NCBI RefSeq assembly: GCF_004353525.1
Contig: NZ_CP085524.1
Location: forward strand, 1,956,142-2,020,141
Direction: 5' to 3'
DNA length: 64,000 bases
Origin: Zhaonella formicivorans
GTDB taxonomy: Bacteria; Bacillota; DUOV01; Zhaonellaceae
Made by a program: the position numbers and the translations under genes. The notes under the pieces were generated by a model that was given only the letters and a program-made list of their open reading frames with translations, searched no databases and was not told the origin of the DNA. Below are positions 1 to 7,816 of the stretch, one piece after another. The number at the start of each line of letters is the position of its first letter. The stretch's first letter is position 1.

Positions 1-225
1 GATGGCGATGGTTTCGGTAATGGGCACCACATCCCCTTCACCGCGAATGATCTTCAGCAGCGTGCCGCTGTGGGTAGCGTCTATGGTGATGGTCAATTTG
101 TCCGTTTCCATTTCAAAGAGAGGCTGACCCTCGGTAACGGTGCCGCCCTCCTCTACCAGCCACCGGGTGATAGTGCCTTCTGTCATCTGGAGGCCTTGCT
201 TAGGCATAATTACTTTCACTGCCAT
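1..225 (-). CDS. Dihydrolipoamide acyltransferase (E2), N-terminal lipoyl domain, partial
   Basis: The ATG at 225 opens a frame that runs off the left edge, so only 75 residues are visible. They form a biotinyl/lipoyl domain: MAVKVIMPKQG at the N-terminus and the lipoylation motif ETDKL with the acceptor lysine at residue 43. In the family this swinging arm carries acyl groups between E1, E2 and E3 of 2-oxoacid or acetoin dehydrogenase complexes. A good ribosome binding site (GGGGAGGGAC) lies just upstream, and the gene follows E1beta by 20 bp, so it is the third gene of the E1alpha-E1beta-E2 set. The catalytic domain and any E3 gene lie outside the window. It could also be a lipoyl domain fused to another protein. 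Confidence 0.9.
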   Translation of the reverse strand, partial: MAVKVIMPKQGLQMTEGTITRWLVEEGGTVTEGQPLFEMETDKLTITIDATHSGTLLKIIRGEGDVVPITETIAI

Positions 226-245
226 GGAAATGTCCCTCCCCTTTT

Positions 246-1226
246 TTACTTGTAGAGAGTTGCTTTAGAGGCTTTGATGATATCTTCCACTTGGGGCGTT
301 GCAGCATTCTCCAAGCCAAGATTGAAGGGCAAGGGGCATGCCTTGGCACCTAAGCGGATAGGTGCTGCGTCCAAATAGGGGAATACGCGCTCAGTAATTT
401 CGGCGGCAATCTCTGCACCCCAGCCAGCGGTACGGTGAGCTTCATGTACCACTACCAGTCTGCCAGTCTTTTTCACGGAGTTCACGATGGTTTCTATATC
501 CAAAGGAACCAGGGTACGGGGATCGATTACCTCGGCGCTGATTCCTTCCTTTTCCAGCTCAGCTGCTGCTTGCAGCGCCCGACTTACATAGAGCAGGTTG
601 GCCACAATGGTAACATCCTTGCCCTCCCTTTTTACATCGGCCCGACCGAAGGGGATGATAAAATCAGGATCGTCGGGCACTTCAAACTTCAGCGGGTATA
701 GTGCTTTATGTTCAAAGAAAATCACGGGATTATCGTCCCGTATGGCAGCACGCAGCAGTCCAGCTGCATCGGCTCCGGTAGAAGGGCAAGCCACTTTCAA
801 GCCGGGGATATGCATAAAGATGGTCTCCACGCTCTGGGAATGAGTGGCTGCGTTGCCGCGCCCAATACCCTGCTGCCCCCTGATAACCAGAGGAATACGG
901 GCCTTACCACCAAACACGTAACGGGTCTTTGCCGCCTGGTTGAGCAGCTGGTCCATGGCTACAAAGGTAAAATCCATATACATCAGCTCCACGATGGGCC
1001 GCATGCCGGCACAAGCCGCACCAACTCCGGCGCCTACAATGCCCGCCTCGGATATGGGGGTGTTGCGTACCCGTTCAGTCCCAAACTCCTTGTACAAATC
1101 GCGGGTGCAGCCGAATACGCCACCCAGCGTTTCGATATCCTCGCCCATGATAAATACCCGTTCATCCCTGCGCATTTCCTCGGCGATGACGTCCCTGATT
1201 GCTGTCGCGTAAGTTTTGATGCTCAT
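246..1226 (-). CDS. Thiamine-dependent dehydrogenase E1 component, beta subunit
   Basis: About 326 residues, the usual length for AcoB/PdhB-type E1beta subunits. Visible family motifs are GEDIETLGGVFG near the start, RNTPISEAGIVGAGVGAA, and VIDPRTLVPLD and HEAHRTAGWGAEI in the C-terminal transketolase half. With the alpha subunit it forms the TPP enzyme that decarboxylates a 2-oxoacid, or cleaves acetoin, and hands the acyl or aldehyde unit to E2. An in-frame start exists nine codons earlier, but the ATG at 1226 follows a GAGGGGGTG ribosome binding site and sits 1 bp from the end of the alpha gene, so translation is probably coupled. The substrate cannot be read from sequence alone. Confidence 0.93.
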   Translation of the reverse strand: MSIKTYATAIRDVIAEEMRRDERVFIMGEDIETLGGVFGCTRDLYKEFGTERVRNTPISEAGIVGAGVGAACAGMRPIVELMYMDFTFVAMDQLLNQAAKTRYVFGGKARIPLVIRGQQGIGRGNAATHSQSVETIFMHIPGLKVACPSTGADAAGLLRAAIRDDNPVIFFEHKALYPLKFEVPDDPDFIIPFGRADVKREGKDVTIVANLLYVSRALQAAAELEKEGISAEVIDPRTLVPLDIETIVNSVKKTGRLVVVHEAHRTAGWGAEIAAEITERVFPYLDAAPIRLGAKACPLPFNLGLENAATPQVEDIIKASKATLYK

Positions 1227-1227
1227 G

Positions 1228-2199
1228 CTACTGCACCCCCTCATAAAATACATCTTCCATTAAAGTTGCGGGGTCCGGCTCAGGGCTGTTCAAAGCAAAT
1301 TCTGCCGCATCGTCAGCTTCCTGTATGGCTGCCCGCTCGATTTCATCCAACTCCTCCGGAGTAAAGTCTCCCTCTTGCAGCATCCGCTCCCGCATCCGCC
1401 GGATAGGATCATTCTCCTGCTTCCACTTCTCTACTTCTTCTCTAGTGCGATAGGGTTGTGGATCCCCCGTCCAGTGTCCAAGATGGCGATAAGTTTTACA
1501 CTCAATGAGAGTAGGACCTTCCCCTGCTTTCGCCCTTATAATAGCTTGCTCCGCCACCTCATAGATGGCATAGACATCGTTGCCGTCCACCGTAAACCCC
1601 GGTATGTTGTACCCCGTACCCCGCACGCTGATATCCCCTACCGAGGTTGACTGCCAGGTAGGAACCGAAATGCCAAAGCCATTATTTTCGCAGACATAGA
1701 TCACAGGCAGTTTCCAGACCCCTGCCAGGTTCAAGGACTCATGGAAGGTTCCCTGGTTGGAAGCGCCATCCCCGAAGAAAGATACTGCCACCTGATCCGT
1801 GCCCCGGAGCTTTGCCGCCAGTGCCGCCCCTGTGGCAATAGGAATGCCTCCGCCCACGATGGCGTTTGCACCAAGGTTGCCCTTGGTGAAATCTGCAATG
1901 TGCATGGAGCCGGAGCGACCCTTGCAATAGCCTGTAGCTTTGCCCATGAGCTCCGCCATGGCCTTATCCATCCTTGCCCCCTTAGCTATACAGTGGCCGT
2001 GGCCGCGGTGTGTGCTTGTGATATAGTCCTCGTCCCGTAACAGGGAGCAGAGGGTGGCTGCCACCGCTTCCTCACCAACATACAGGTGTACAGAGCCCCT
2101 CAGTTTATCTTGCTCAAAAAGGCTTTGTACCTTGAGTTCAAAGTAGCGGATCCGGTTCATAGTTTCATAGATCCAACGTTTGCGTTCCTTGGAAATCAT
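1228..2199 (-). CDS. Thiamine-dependent dehydrogenase E1 component, alpha subunit
   Basis: A 323-residue E1alpha of the short AcoA-like class. The TPP/magnesium motif is clear (GDGASNQGTFHESLNLA followed by VCENNGFGIS), as is the HRGHGH motif near residue 64 and the conserved GRSGSMH segment. It pairs with the E1beta gene immediately downstream. GGGGGAGG precedes the ATG. It lies 113 bp downstream of the molybdenum hydroxylase genes on the same strand, which suggests the hydroxylase and the dehydrogenase act in one catabolic route. Acetoin dehydrogenase and branched-chain or pyruvate-type dehydrogenase are all possible from motifs alone. Confidence 0.93.
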   Translation of the reverse strand: MISKERKRWIYETMNRIRYFELKVQSLFEQDKLRGSVHLYVGEEAVAATLCSLLRDEDYITSTHRGHGHCIAKGARMDKAMAELMGKATGYCKGRSGSMHIADFTKGNLGANAIVGGGIPIATGAALAAKLRGTDQVAVSFFGDGASNQGTFHESLNLAGVWKLPVIYVCENNGFGISVPTWQSTSVGDISVRGTGYNIPGFTVDGNDVYAIYEVAEQAIIRAKAGEGPTLIECKTYRHLGHWTGDPQPYRTREEVEKWKQENDPIRRMRERMLQEGDFTPEELDEIERAAIQEADDAAEFALNSPEPDPATLMEDVFYEGVQ

Positions 2200-2246
2200 C
2201 TGGCTTCCTCCCCCAATAAGTATTGGAATAGTTTCAACAACTCATA

Positions 2247-2274
2247 TTCCCTGATACGCTTGGCTTTCAGGGAA
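2247..2274. other. Intercistronic hairpin
   Basis: TTCCCTGA at 2247-2254 and TCAGGGAA at 2267-2274 form a perfect 8-bp stem with a 12-nt loop between the hydroxylase small subunit and E1alpha. No U-run follows on the minus strand, so it looks more like an mRNA processing or stabilising hairpin than a terminator. Confidence 0.4.
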
Positions 2275-2312
2275 CTTCTTTTTGCTTCACCCCCAAAAAT
2301 GAAAGCACAATC

Positions 2313-2783
2313 CTAAAATTTTTCAGATGCCAGCATAATGGCATCTACAATGCGTTTATAGCCTGTGCAACGGCAAATGTGGCCCTCCATCTCCTTGCGA
2401 ATCTGCGCCGGCGTGGGGTGAGGGTATTTGTCCAGCAGTGCCTTGGCGCCAAGCAACATGCCCGGCGTACAAAATCCGCACTGGACTGCGCCTGCCTGAA
2501 GAAAAGCTTCCTGCAACGGGTGCAGCGTACCTTCCTCAGACGCCAGGCCCTCCACCGTCAGCACCTGTGCTCCATGGGCTTCCACCGCCAGCATCAAACA
2601 GGAATTAATGGGTTTGCCATTGACAAGTACCGTGCAGGCCCCGCATTCACCCTCATTGCAGCCCTGTTTTGTACCGGTTAGGTGCAGTTCTTCCCGCAAA
2701 AATTCCAACAGCGTCATGTTTACTTCTACGTTTTTAAAATAGATTTGGCCGTTCACCGTCACTTGTATAGTTTCTTGTCTCAT
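2313..2783 (-). CDS. Molybdenum hydroxylase, [2Fe-2S] small subunit (CoxS/XdhC-type)
   Basis: A 156-residue subunit with both canonical [2Fe-2S] clusters of the xanthine dehydrogenase family. The plant-ferredoxin-like site is CNEGECGACTVLVNG with the fourth Cys in NSCLML, and the helical site is QCGFCTPGM plus CRCTGYKRI. It passes electrons from the molybdenum centre to the FAD subunit. Its ATG overlaps the end of the FAD-subunit gene by 4 bp. The gene order here is large, medium, small. The spacing and overlaps leave little doubt that the three subunits form one enzyme. Confidence 0.95.
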   Translation of the reverse strand: MRQETIQVTVNGQIYFKNVEVNMTLLEFLREELHLTGTKQGCNEGECGACTVLVNGKPINSCLMLAVEAHGAQVLTVEGLASEEGTLHPLQEAFLQAGAVQCGFCTPGMLLGAKALLDKYPHPTPAQIRKEMEGHICRCTGYKRIVDAIMLASEKF

Positions 2784-3649
2784 CTTCTATCCCCCCCTGC
2801 ACGGGCCAGAGCGGTGCTAAAAGCACGCTGCATCAGCTCTTCTATCAATTTCAATCGAAATTCACGGTTGGCACGCCAACTGGAACGGGGACTTGCCTCC
2901 GCTGCCGCCTGCTTACCCATTTCCTCCATGGATATATCCTCTGTGCTTTTCCCTCGCAGCATTGCCTCCGTTTGATAGGCGCGGATAGGCGTAGGCGCAG
3001 CTGTGGATAGTGCTATACGCACATCCCGCAGCAGATTACCGTCCAGGGCAAGATAAACACATACACCCAGCAAGGCCAAATCCATGGCCTTGCGCCGCGT
3101 ATATTTGATATAGGCGCTGCCGGAACATTGAGCAGGCGGGGGGACCACTATCCTGTAAAGCAGCTCATCTGCTGCCAGCACAGTTTTTTTGGGGCCGGCG
3201 AAGAACTGGCTCAGTGGCACAGTTCTCTGCCCTTCCTTCCCTACGACAACACATTTTGCATCGAAAACCAGCAGGGGACCAACGGAATCAGCCGACGGTG
3301 CAGCATTGCAAATATTGCCACCCAGAGTTCCCCTGTGCCTAATCTGTACGGAGCCTACTTGGGAGCAGCCCTCAAAGAGCGCATAATACCGTTCTTTGAT
3401 AATGTCCCATTCCTCTATAGTCCGGTGGGTAGTTAAAGCACCTAAATTAAGACCCGACTGTTCATCAAAGGTTGCACCCTGCATTTCGCCTATTCCCTTT
3501 ACATCCACCAGGGCCTTTGGCCTTAACCGTCCGCCATGCATGGCAACAAATACATCGGTGCCGCCTGCAAACACCATCGCCCCCTGTCCCTTCAGTTCAC
3601 AGGCTTCTTGGAGGCATTTGGGCCGGTAAAGCTCAAATTGCGGCAACAT
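2780..3649 (-). CDS. Molybdenum hydroxylase, FAD-binding medium subunit (CoxM-type)
   Basis: 289 residues, the usual size for the FAD subunit. FAD-binding motifs are visible: AGGTDVFVAM near residue 28 and the TLGGNICNAAPSAD loop near residue 108. The C-terminal half matches the CO-dehydrogenase flavoprotein C-terminal domain (ARRKAMDLALLGV). It accepts electrons from the Fe-S subunit and passes them to NAD or another carrier. It lies 2 bp from the large-subunit gene and overlaps the small-subunit gene, so the three are co-translated. Confidence 0.94.
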   Translation of the reverse strand: MLPQFELYRPKCLQEACELKGQGAMVFAGGTDVFVAMHGGRLRPKALVDVKGIGEMQGATFDEQSGLNLGALTTHRTIEEWDIIKERYYALFEGCSQVGSVQIRHRGTLGGNICNAAPSADSVGPLLVFDAKCVVVGKEGQRTVPLSQFFAGPKKTVLAADELLYRIVVPPPAQCSGSAYIKYTRRKAMDLALLGVCVYLALDGNLLRDVRIALSTAAPTPIRAYQTEAMLRGKSTEDISMEEMGKQAAAEASPRSSWRANREFRLKLIEELMQRAFSTALARAGGDRR

Positions 3650-3651
3650 AA

Positions 3652-5952
3652 TCAGCCCTCCTTTCTGAATAGGATATGTTCCGGTTTAACTGGTATGGAA
3701 TTGAAGTTTGCACCGCACGCTGCATTGATAGCATTGACAATGGCTGCAGCAGTGGCAGCAAGTCCCGGTTCACCGATACCCTTGGCACCGTAAGGCCCTT
3801 CAGGATGGTTCTTTTCCACCAGCGTAATCTGCAAATCTACATCAGAATCCATAAAGGTTGGCACCTTATAATCCACCATATTTCCGTTTTTAAGCTCTCC
3901 ATCCTCATAAATCATTTCTTCCATTAGCGCATGCCCTAAACCCATGATGATGGAGCCCTCAACCTGCTGCATACAACCCACAGGATTAATAGCGCAACCT
4001 ACATCGTGGGCCGCACCCATAGTTTTGAGCTGCACCTGACCCGTAGCGGGGTCCACCTCTACCACTGCCGCTTGTGCGCCAAACATCCACATCACGGTGG
4101 GACGCTGCGACTGATGGGTAATAGGATCGGGCTTATCAAATATATCTGAAGTACCATAGGCGCCAATACCGATGACAGGCGGCTGCTCCTTGAGGATGCC
4201 GGACTCTCCCACCTCGTTGATATGTATATATTTCGTTGCATCGTTTTTGCAGCGTATAGTCCCGTTTTCATATTCCATCTGGGATGTGGGCATGCCAAAG
4301 TGTTTTGCCGCAAGGATCAGCAGCTGATCCTTGATCTGTTGCACAGCCATCAACACTGCATTGCCGCCGTGGAAGGTTGAACGGCTGGAGGTAGTGGTCT
4401 TATCATAGGGACTAAATGCCGTATCCACGGGTGATACCGAGACTTTGTCCACATCAATGCCCAAGGCTTCCGCCGCAATCTGCGGGAGCACCGTGGTAAC
4501 GCCCTGTCCCATTTCCCTGCTGGAATCCAGGATGGTCAAAGAGCCGTTTTCATTGAGCTTGATCACTACCGAGGTGGTAGAGGGTGTACCCGTCAGCTTG
4601 CAAAAGCAGGCAATGCCCTTGCCGCAAAGCTTACCTGTAGACGAGGTCCAACGTAAGGGCTTATTTGACCAATCGATGTTCTTCGCTGCAGCCTCTAAAC
4701 ACTCTTTAACAGCTACACTGCGCATGGACTCGCCGGTTACGGACAAATCCCCATCTTCCAAAACATTCTTGAGCCTCAGTTCCAGGGGATCCATACCCAA
4801 CCTCTTGGCAATTAAATCCATTTGATATTCATGAGCACAAGCTACCTCCGTTACACCAAATCCACGATACGCCGTGCCAAGGCTCTTGTTGGTCATGACG
4901 CAAAAACCATCTACCTGGGCATTGGGTATTTTGTAGGGACCACAGGCTGCAAAGCCGGCGTTGTAGTTAACCCGGGGGCCAGTAGTCACATAGGCGCCGG
5001 TATCCCAATAAATGGTGACCTGCTGCGCCAGCAAAGTCCCGTCCTTTTTCACGCCAGTTTTGATTTTAAACTTGACTGGAGCGCGGGCAACGCTTGCCTG
5101 AAACTCCTCATGCCGGCTAAACACCAGCTTGACCGGCCTGCCCTTTGCAAACAAAGCCAAAGCAACGGCAAGTGGTTCGGCCTTTGCTTCGTATTTTGAG
5201 CCAAAGGCACCACCGATTTCGGTGCAAATTATTCTCATTTTTTCCAAAGGTACGCCAAAAGCCCTGGCCAGAATTCCCCGAATAATGAATGGCGATTGAG
5301 CCGGGGTATAGACCGTAATCTCCCCTGTAGCCCTGTCGGCAAAAGCAAGCGCCGAATGGGTCTCGATGGTTGTATGCTGCAGCATGCTACAAAAAAATTC
5401 GTTTTCCAGCACCAAGTCCGATTCCGCGAAGCCCTGCTCAACATCTCCCTTGCGCAATGTGAAAGTGTCGCCAATATTGGTCTTTGGAACGGGATGGCAC
5501 GCGCCGACTATATTATATGCGCTCCAGTCCTCATGGAGCAGCGTCTCGTTTTGCAATGCCTCCTCAATGGTATTCACCACAGGGAGAGGTTCATACTCCA
5601 CCTCGATCAGGCGTACCGCTTCTTGGGCTGTGTGAAGATCCTCCGCTGCAACAAGGGCAACAGGTTCACCCTGATACCTTACCTTATCATAAGCAATGAT
5701 GGGCTGATCCTCGATAAACTGTCCAAACAGCTTGTTAAAATCTGCACCGGTCAGCACCACGCGCACACCGGGCAACTTCCGCGCCAGTTCTGTATGTACA
5801 GCCTTAATTTTGGCATGGGGATACGGGCTGCGACAAACTGCACCGTACAACTGCCCCGGCAGGCTAATATCTGCACCAAAGAGTGCGCTGCCCGTTACCT
5901 TTTGCACGCCGTCCTTACGCGGAATGGACTTCCCAACTACTTGATGCTCCAT
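3652..5952 (-). CDS. Molybdenum hydroxylase, molybdopterin-binding large subunit (XdhA/CoxL family)
   Basis: 766 residues. The N-terminal a/b hammerhead begins VGKSIPRKDGVQKVTGSALF, and Moco-binding segments follow (EIGGAFGSK, AYRGFGVTEV, SSREMGQGV). The catalytic glutamate motif GAKGIGEPG is near residue 725. The AYRGFG loop differs from the AYRCSFR loop of true aerobic CO dehydrogenase, so CO is not the likely substrate. The family hydroxylates aromatic or N-heterocyclic carbons, aldehydes and related compounds. The ATG at 5952 has GGAGGG upstream. Substrate is unknown; the linked dehydrogenase and phosphotransferase genes are the only clue. Confidence 0.93.
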   Translation of the reverse strand: MEHQVVGKSIPRKDGVQKVTGSALFGADISLPGQLYGAVCRSPYPHAKIKAVHTELARKLPGVRVVLTGADFNKLFGQFIEDQPIIAYDKVRYQGEPVALVAAEDLHTAQEAVRLIEVEYEPLPVVNTIEEALQNETLLHEDWSAYNIVGACHPVPKTNIGDTFTLRKGDVEQGFAESDLVLENEFFCSMLQHTTIETHSALAFADRATGEITVYTPAQSPFIIRGILARAFGVPLEKMRIICTEIGGAFGSKYEAKAEPLAVALALFAKGRPVKLVFSRHEEFQASVARAPVKFKIKTGVKKDGTLLAQQVTIYWDTGAYVTTGPRVNYNAGFAACGPYKIPNAQVDGFCVMTNKSLGTAYRGFGVTEVACAHEYQMDLIAKRLGMDPLELRLKNVLEDGDLSVTGESMRSVAVKECLEAAAKNIDWSNKPLRWTSSTGKLCGKGIACFCKLTGTPSTTSVVIKLNENGSLTILDSSREMGQGVTTVLPQIAAEALGIDVDKVSVSPVDTAFSPYDKTTTSSRSTFHGGNAVLMAVQQIKDQLLILAAKHFGMPTSQMEYENGTIRCKNDATKYIHINEVGESGILKEQPPVIGIGAYGTSDIFDKPDPITHQSQRPTVMWMFGAQAAVVEVDPATGQVQLKTMGAAHDVGCAINPVGCMQQVEGSIIMGLGHALMEEMIYEDGELKNGNMVDYKVPTFMDSDVDLQITLVEKNHPEGPYGAKGIGEPGLAATAAAIVNAINAACGANFNSIPVKPEHILFRKEG

Positions 5953-6013
5953 ACAATCCCTCCATTCCCTAAACTCACTACCTACCTATTTACCATCAAA
6001 AATTGGTAGCTGA

Positions 6014-6721
6014 TTATTGCTCTGGCTGCTCTTCCTGCTTGGAGATATAGGCAATCAATTCATTGGTAAAATTCTTGATATGCAAAAACATGGCCGCACC
6101 TGCGCTATGATCCGCATGGTTGGAAATGTGCTGGTAAATAACTTTGTGGTCATCCATCAGCTCTTTCAGGGAGCGACTTGTAGCCTGCAGGGTTAACGCT
6201 GTCCACTCTCCCATGAGCAGGATTTCCCATACTCGTTTAAGGGCGTTGCTCTGGGCAGCGTCCATCACCAGCGCATGGAACCGTACATCGGCGGCCATAA
6301 ATGCTTCCGTGTCATGGTTTTGCACCGCAGCCTCCATTTCTTCAAATATAGGGAGAAAGGCTTGCAGTTGCTCCTCGGTTATCCTTTTGGCTGCTCTTTT
6401 GACCGCATATTCCTCAATAAATGCCCTGGTATTGTAAATATCCTCAATGTCCTCTGCCGTAAGCTTCCGCACGATTGTGCCTGAATAGGGGCGCTCCTCC
6501 AGAAGACCCATGACGGAAAGTTCCAAAATAGCCTCCCGCACCGGTGCCTGAGATACATTCAGCTCTTTGGCCAGCTTGGTTTCTACGATGCGCTCGCCAG
6601 GCCGAAATGTACCATTGTTGATGTTGTCTAGGATGTACTTTCTGATTTGCGTGCGCAAGGTATCCTTGCTCACAATATCTTTGCTGCGATTCAATTCCCT
6701 TATCTTCATCTTTTGATCCAC
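6014..6721 (-). CDS. GntR-family (FadR/FCD subgroup) transcriptional regulator
   Basis: 235 residues. The N-terminal winged helix covers about residues 18-85 (GERIVETKLAKELNVSQAPVREAI is the recognition region) and an FCD ligand domain covers about 92-220, with metal-site-type histidines in DVRFHALVMDA and DHKVIYQHISNHAD. FCD regulators sense small organic acids and usually control neighbouring catabolic genes. The gene is 61 bp upstream of the hydroxylase large subunit. The palindrome ATAATCGATTAT occurs 53 bp upstream of its start and again at the promoter of the divergent operon, which points to autoregulation and control of both arms. The effector is unknown. Confidence 0.92.
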   Translation of the reverse strand: MDQKMKIRELNRSKDIVSKDTLRTQIRKYILDNINNGTFRPGERIVETKLAKELNVSQAPVREAILELSVMGLLEERPYSGTIVRKLTAEDIEDIYNTRAFIEEYAVKRAAKRITEEQLQAFLPIFEEMEAAVQNHDTEAFMAADVRFHALVMDAAQSNALKRVWEILLMGEWTALTLQATSRSLKELMDDHKVIYQHISNHADHSAGAAMFLHIKNFTNELIAYISKQEEQPEQ

Positions 6722-6773
6722 ACCCTACTTTTTTCTTTCTTCTTAATCATCTTAAGCTAGAACATTTTAACCG

Positions 6774-6785
6774 ATAATCGATTAT
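6774..6785. promoter_or_regulatory. Candidate operator ATAATCGATTAT, copy 1
   Basis: A perfect 12-bp palindrome 53 bp upstream of the GntR-type regulator start. An identical copy lies at 7670-7681. Identical palindromes at the two promoters next to a GntR gene are best explained as its operators. The binding is inferred. Confidence 0.6.
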
Positions 6786-6832
6786 ATGTATTGTAGCCTT
6801 TAAAATTTTCTGTGTCAACCACGGAAGGAAAT

Positions 6833-7582
6833 TTATTTTGCTAAGGCTGCCAGGCGAGCGTTACGTTCTGTTAGATAAGAATCGAAACTCTCAGCGGTAT
6901 AGTTGACGATTTGTTCAAGAGGAAAATCCATCTCTTGCAGCAACTGCAACATCGGTGTCACATTTCCAACCATGGTGCAAAAATGAGCATCACTGGCAAC
7001 ACATACTCGTACGCTGTATTCTTTACATACGCGAATAAACTCCATTAGCGAGGGCTTGCTGTTGGGACGATGGGGCGTAAGAGAGTTATTGTTAAATTCC
7101 AACAGTTTGCCCTGTTTCACCGCTTCCTTGGCCAATGCTACAAAATCGCAAGGAACCCGGGGATCATCGGGATGTCCCAAGATATCGATGTATGGGTTTC
7201 GCAAAGCGCCCAGATATGCAGCGGTATTCTGCTCTTTTGAACCAGGCACCAGGGCAAAGTCATGGAAGCTTGCTATGGCAAACTCGCAGAGCGCCAAATA
7301 TTTGTCAGGAATGTCCAACTTTCCGCTATAATCGATAATATTTGCCTCAACCCCGCGATAGACACGAATTCCATTTATTACATCGGGCAACATGCGCTGG
7401 CTGTGAGGTATAAACTCCGGCGTACCGTTAGGCGTATTGGGTCCATGCTCTGTCAGGCAAATACCGTACATGCCTTTTCCCCTTGCAGCTTGTACATTCT
7501 CTGCCAAAGTGCTGAAGGCATGCCCCGAAATTACGGTATGCGTGTGCGTATCAACTGCCGGTCGGTGTTCAAAAAGTCCCAT
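6833..7582 (-). CDS. PHP-domain metal-dependent phosphoesterase (YcdX-like)
   Basis: 249 residues spanning a complete PHP fold. Metal-ligand motifs appear in order: DTHTHT near residue 11, TEHGPN near 45, GVEANI near 77, a SFHDF segment near 105, GHPDDP near 137 and SDAHF near 197. These match the trinuclear-metal phosphatase group typified by YcdX. The ATG at 7582 follows AAGGAGG. It is the first gene of the minus-strand arm, 111 bp upstream of the regulator. Because the plus-strand arm encodes an apparent phosphotransferase, a role in removing a phosphate from a pathway intermediate is a reasonable inference, but the substrate is not known. Confidence 0.88.
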   Translation of the reverse strand: MGLFEHRPAVDTHTHTVISGHAFSTLAENVQAARGKGMYGICLTEHGPNTPNGTPEFIPHSQRMLPDVINGIRVYRGVEANIIDYSGKLDIPDKYLALCEFAIASFHDFALVPGSKEQNTAAYLGALRNPYIDILGHPDDPRVPCDFVALAKEAVKQGKLLEFNNNSLTPHRPNSKPSLMEFIRVCKEYSVRVCVASDAHFCTMVGNVTPMLQLLQEMDFPLEQIVNYTAESFDSYLTERNARLAALAK

Positions 7583-7634
7583 GTTAAACCTCCTTATCTT
7601 ATAACTAAAGATTATGTACTTTTAAAAAAGTGTG

Positions 7635-7681
7635 TTGACAAATAAATTTCAGACAATTATCATTTTATTATAATCGATTAT
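7635..7681 (+). promoter_or_regulatory. Sigma-A-type promoter with overlapping operator, copy 2
   Basis: TTGACA at 7635-7640, a 17-bp spacer and TATCAT at 7658-7663 make a near-consensus promoter reading toward the 7817 operon. The palindrome ATAATCGATTAT at 7670-7681 covers the expected transcription start, the classic position for a repressor site. The 5' leader would be about 145 nt. Confidence 0.65.
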
Positions 7682-7816
7682 TGATTAATAATCTTGATCG
7701 TATTGTAACAACCTCCGCAAATACCGTCAACCATCAGCTAAAGACGAAATTAAAGTTTCCGTATGATATTACGGAAAAAAATAGCATCATTAAATGTTAA
7801 AGAGGGGGTAACATTT

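Noticed and set aside
708-1364. Long plus-strand frame opposite the E1 genes
   Set aside because: It lies antisense to E1beta and E1alpha with their clear TPP-enzyme motifs and has no homology of its own.
3652-5952. Aerobic-type CO dehydrogenase large subunit
   Set aside because: The active-site loop reads AYRGFG, not the AYRCSFR of CoxL, and the gene order and context do not fit CO oxidation.
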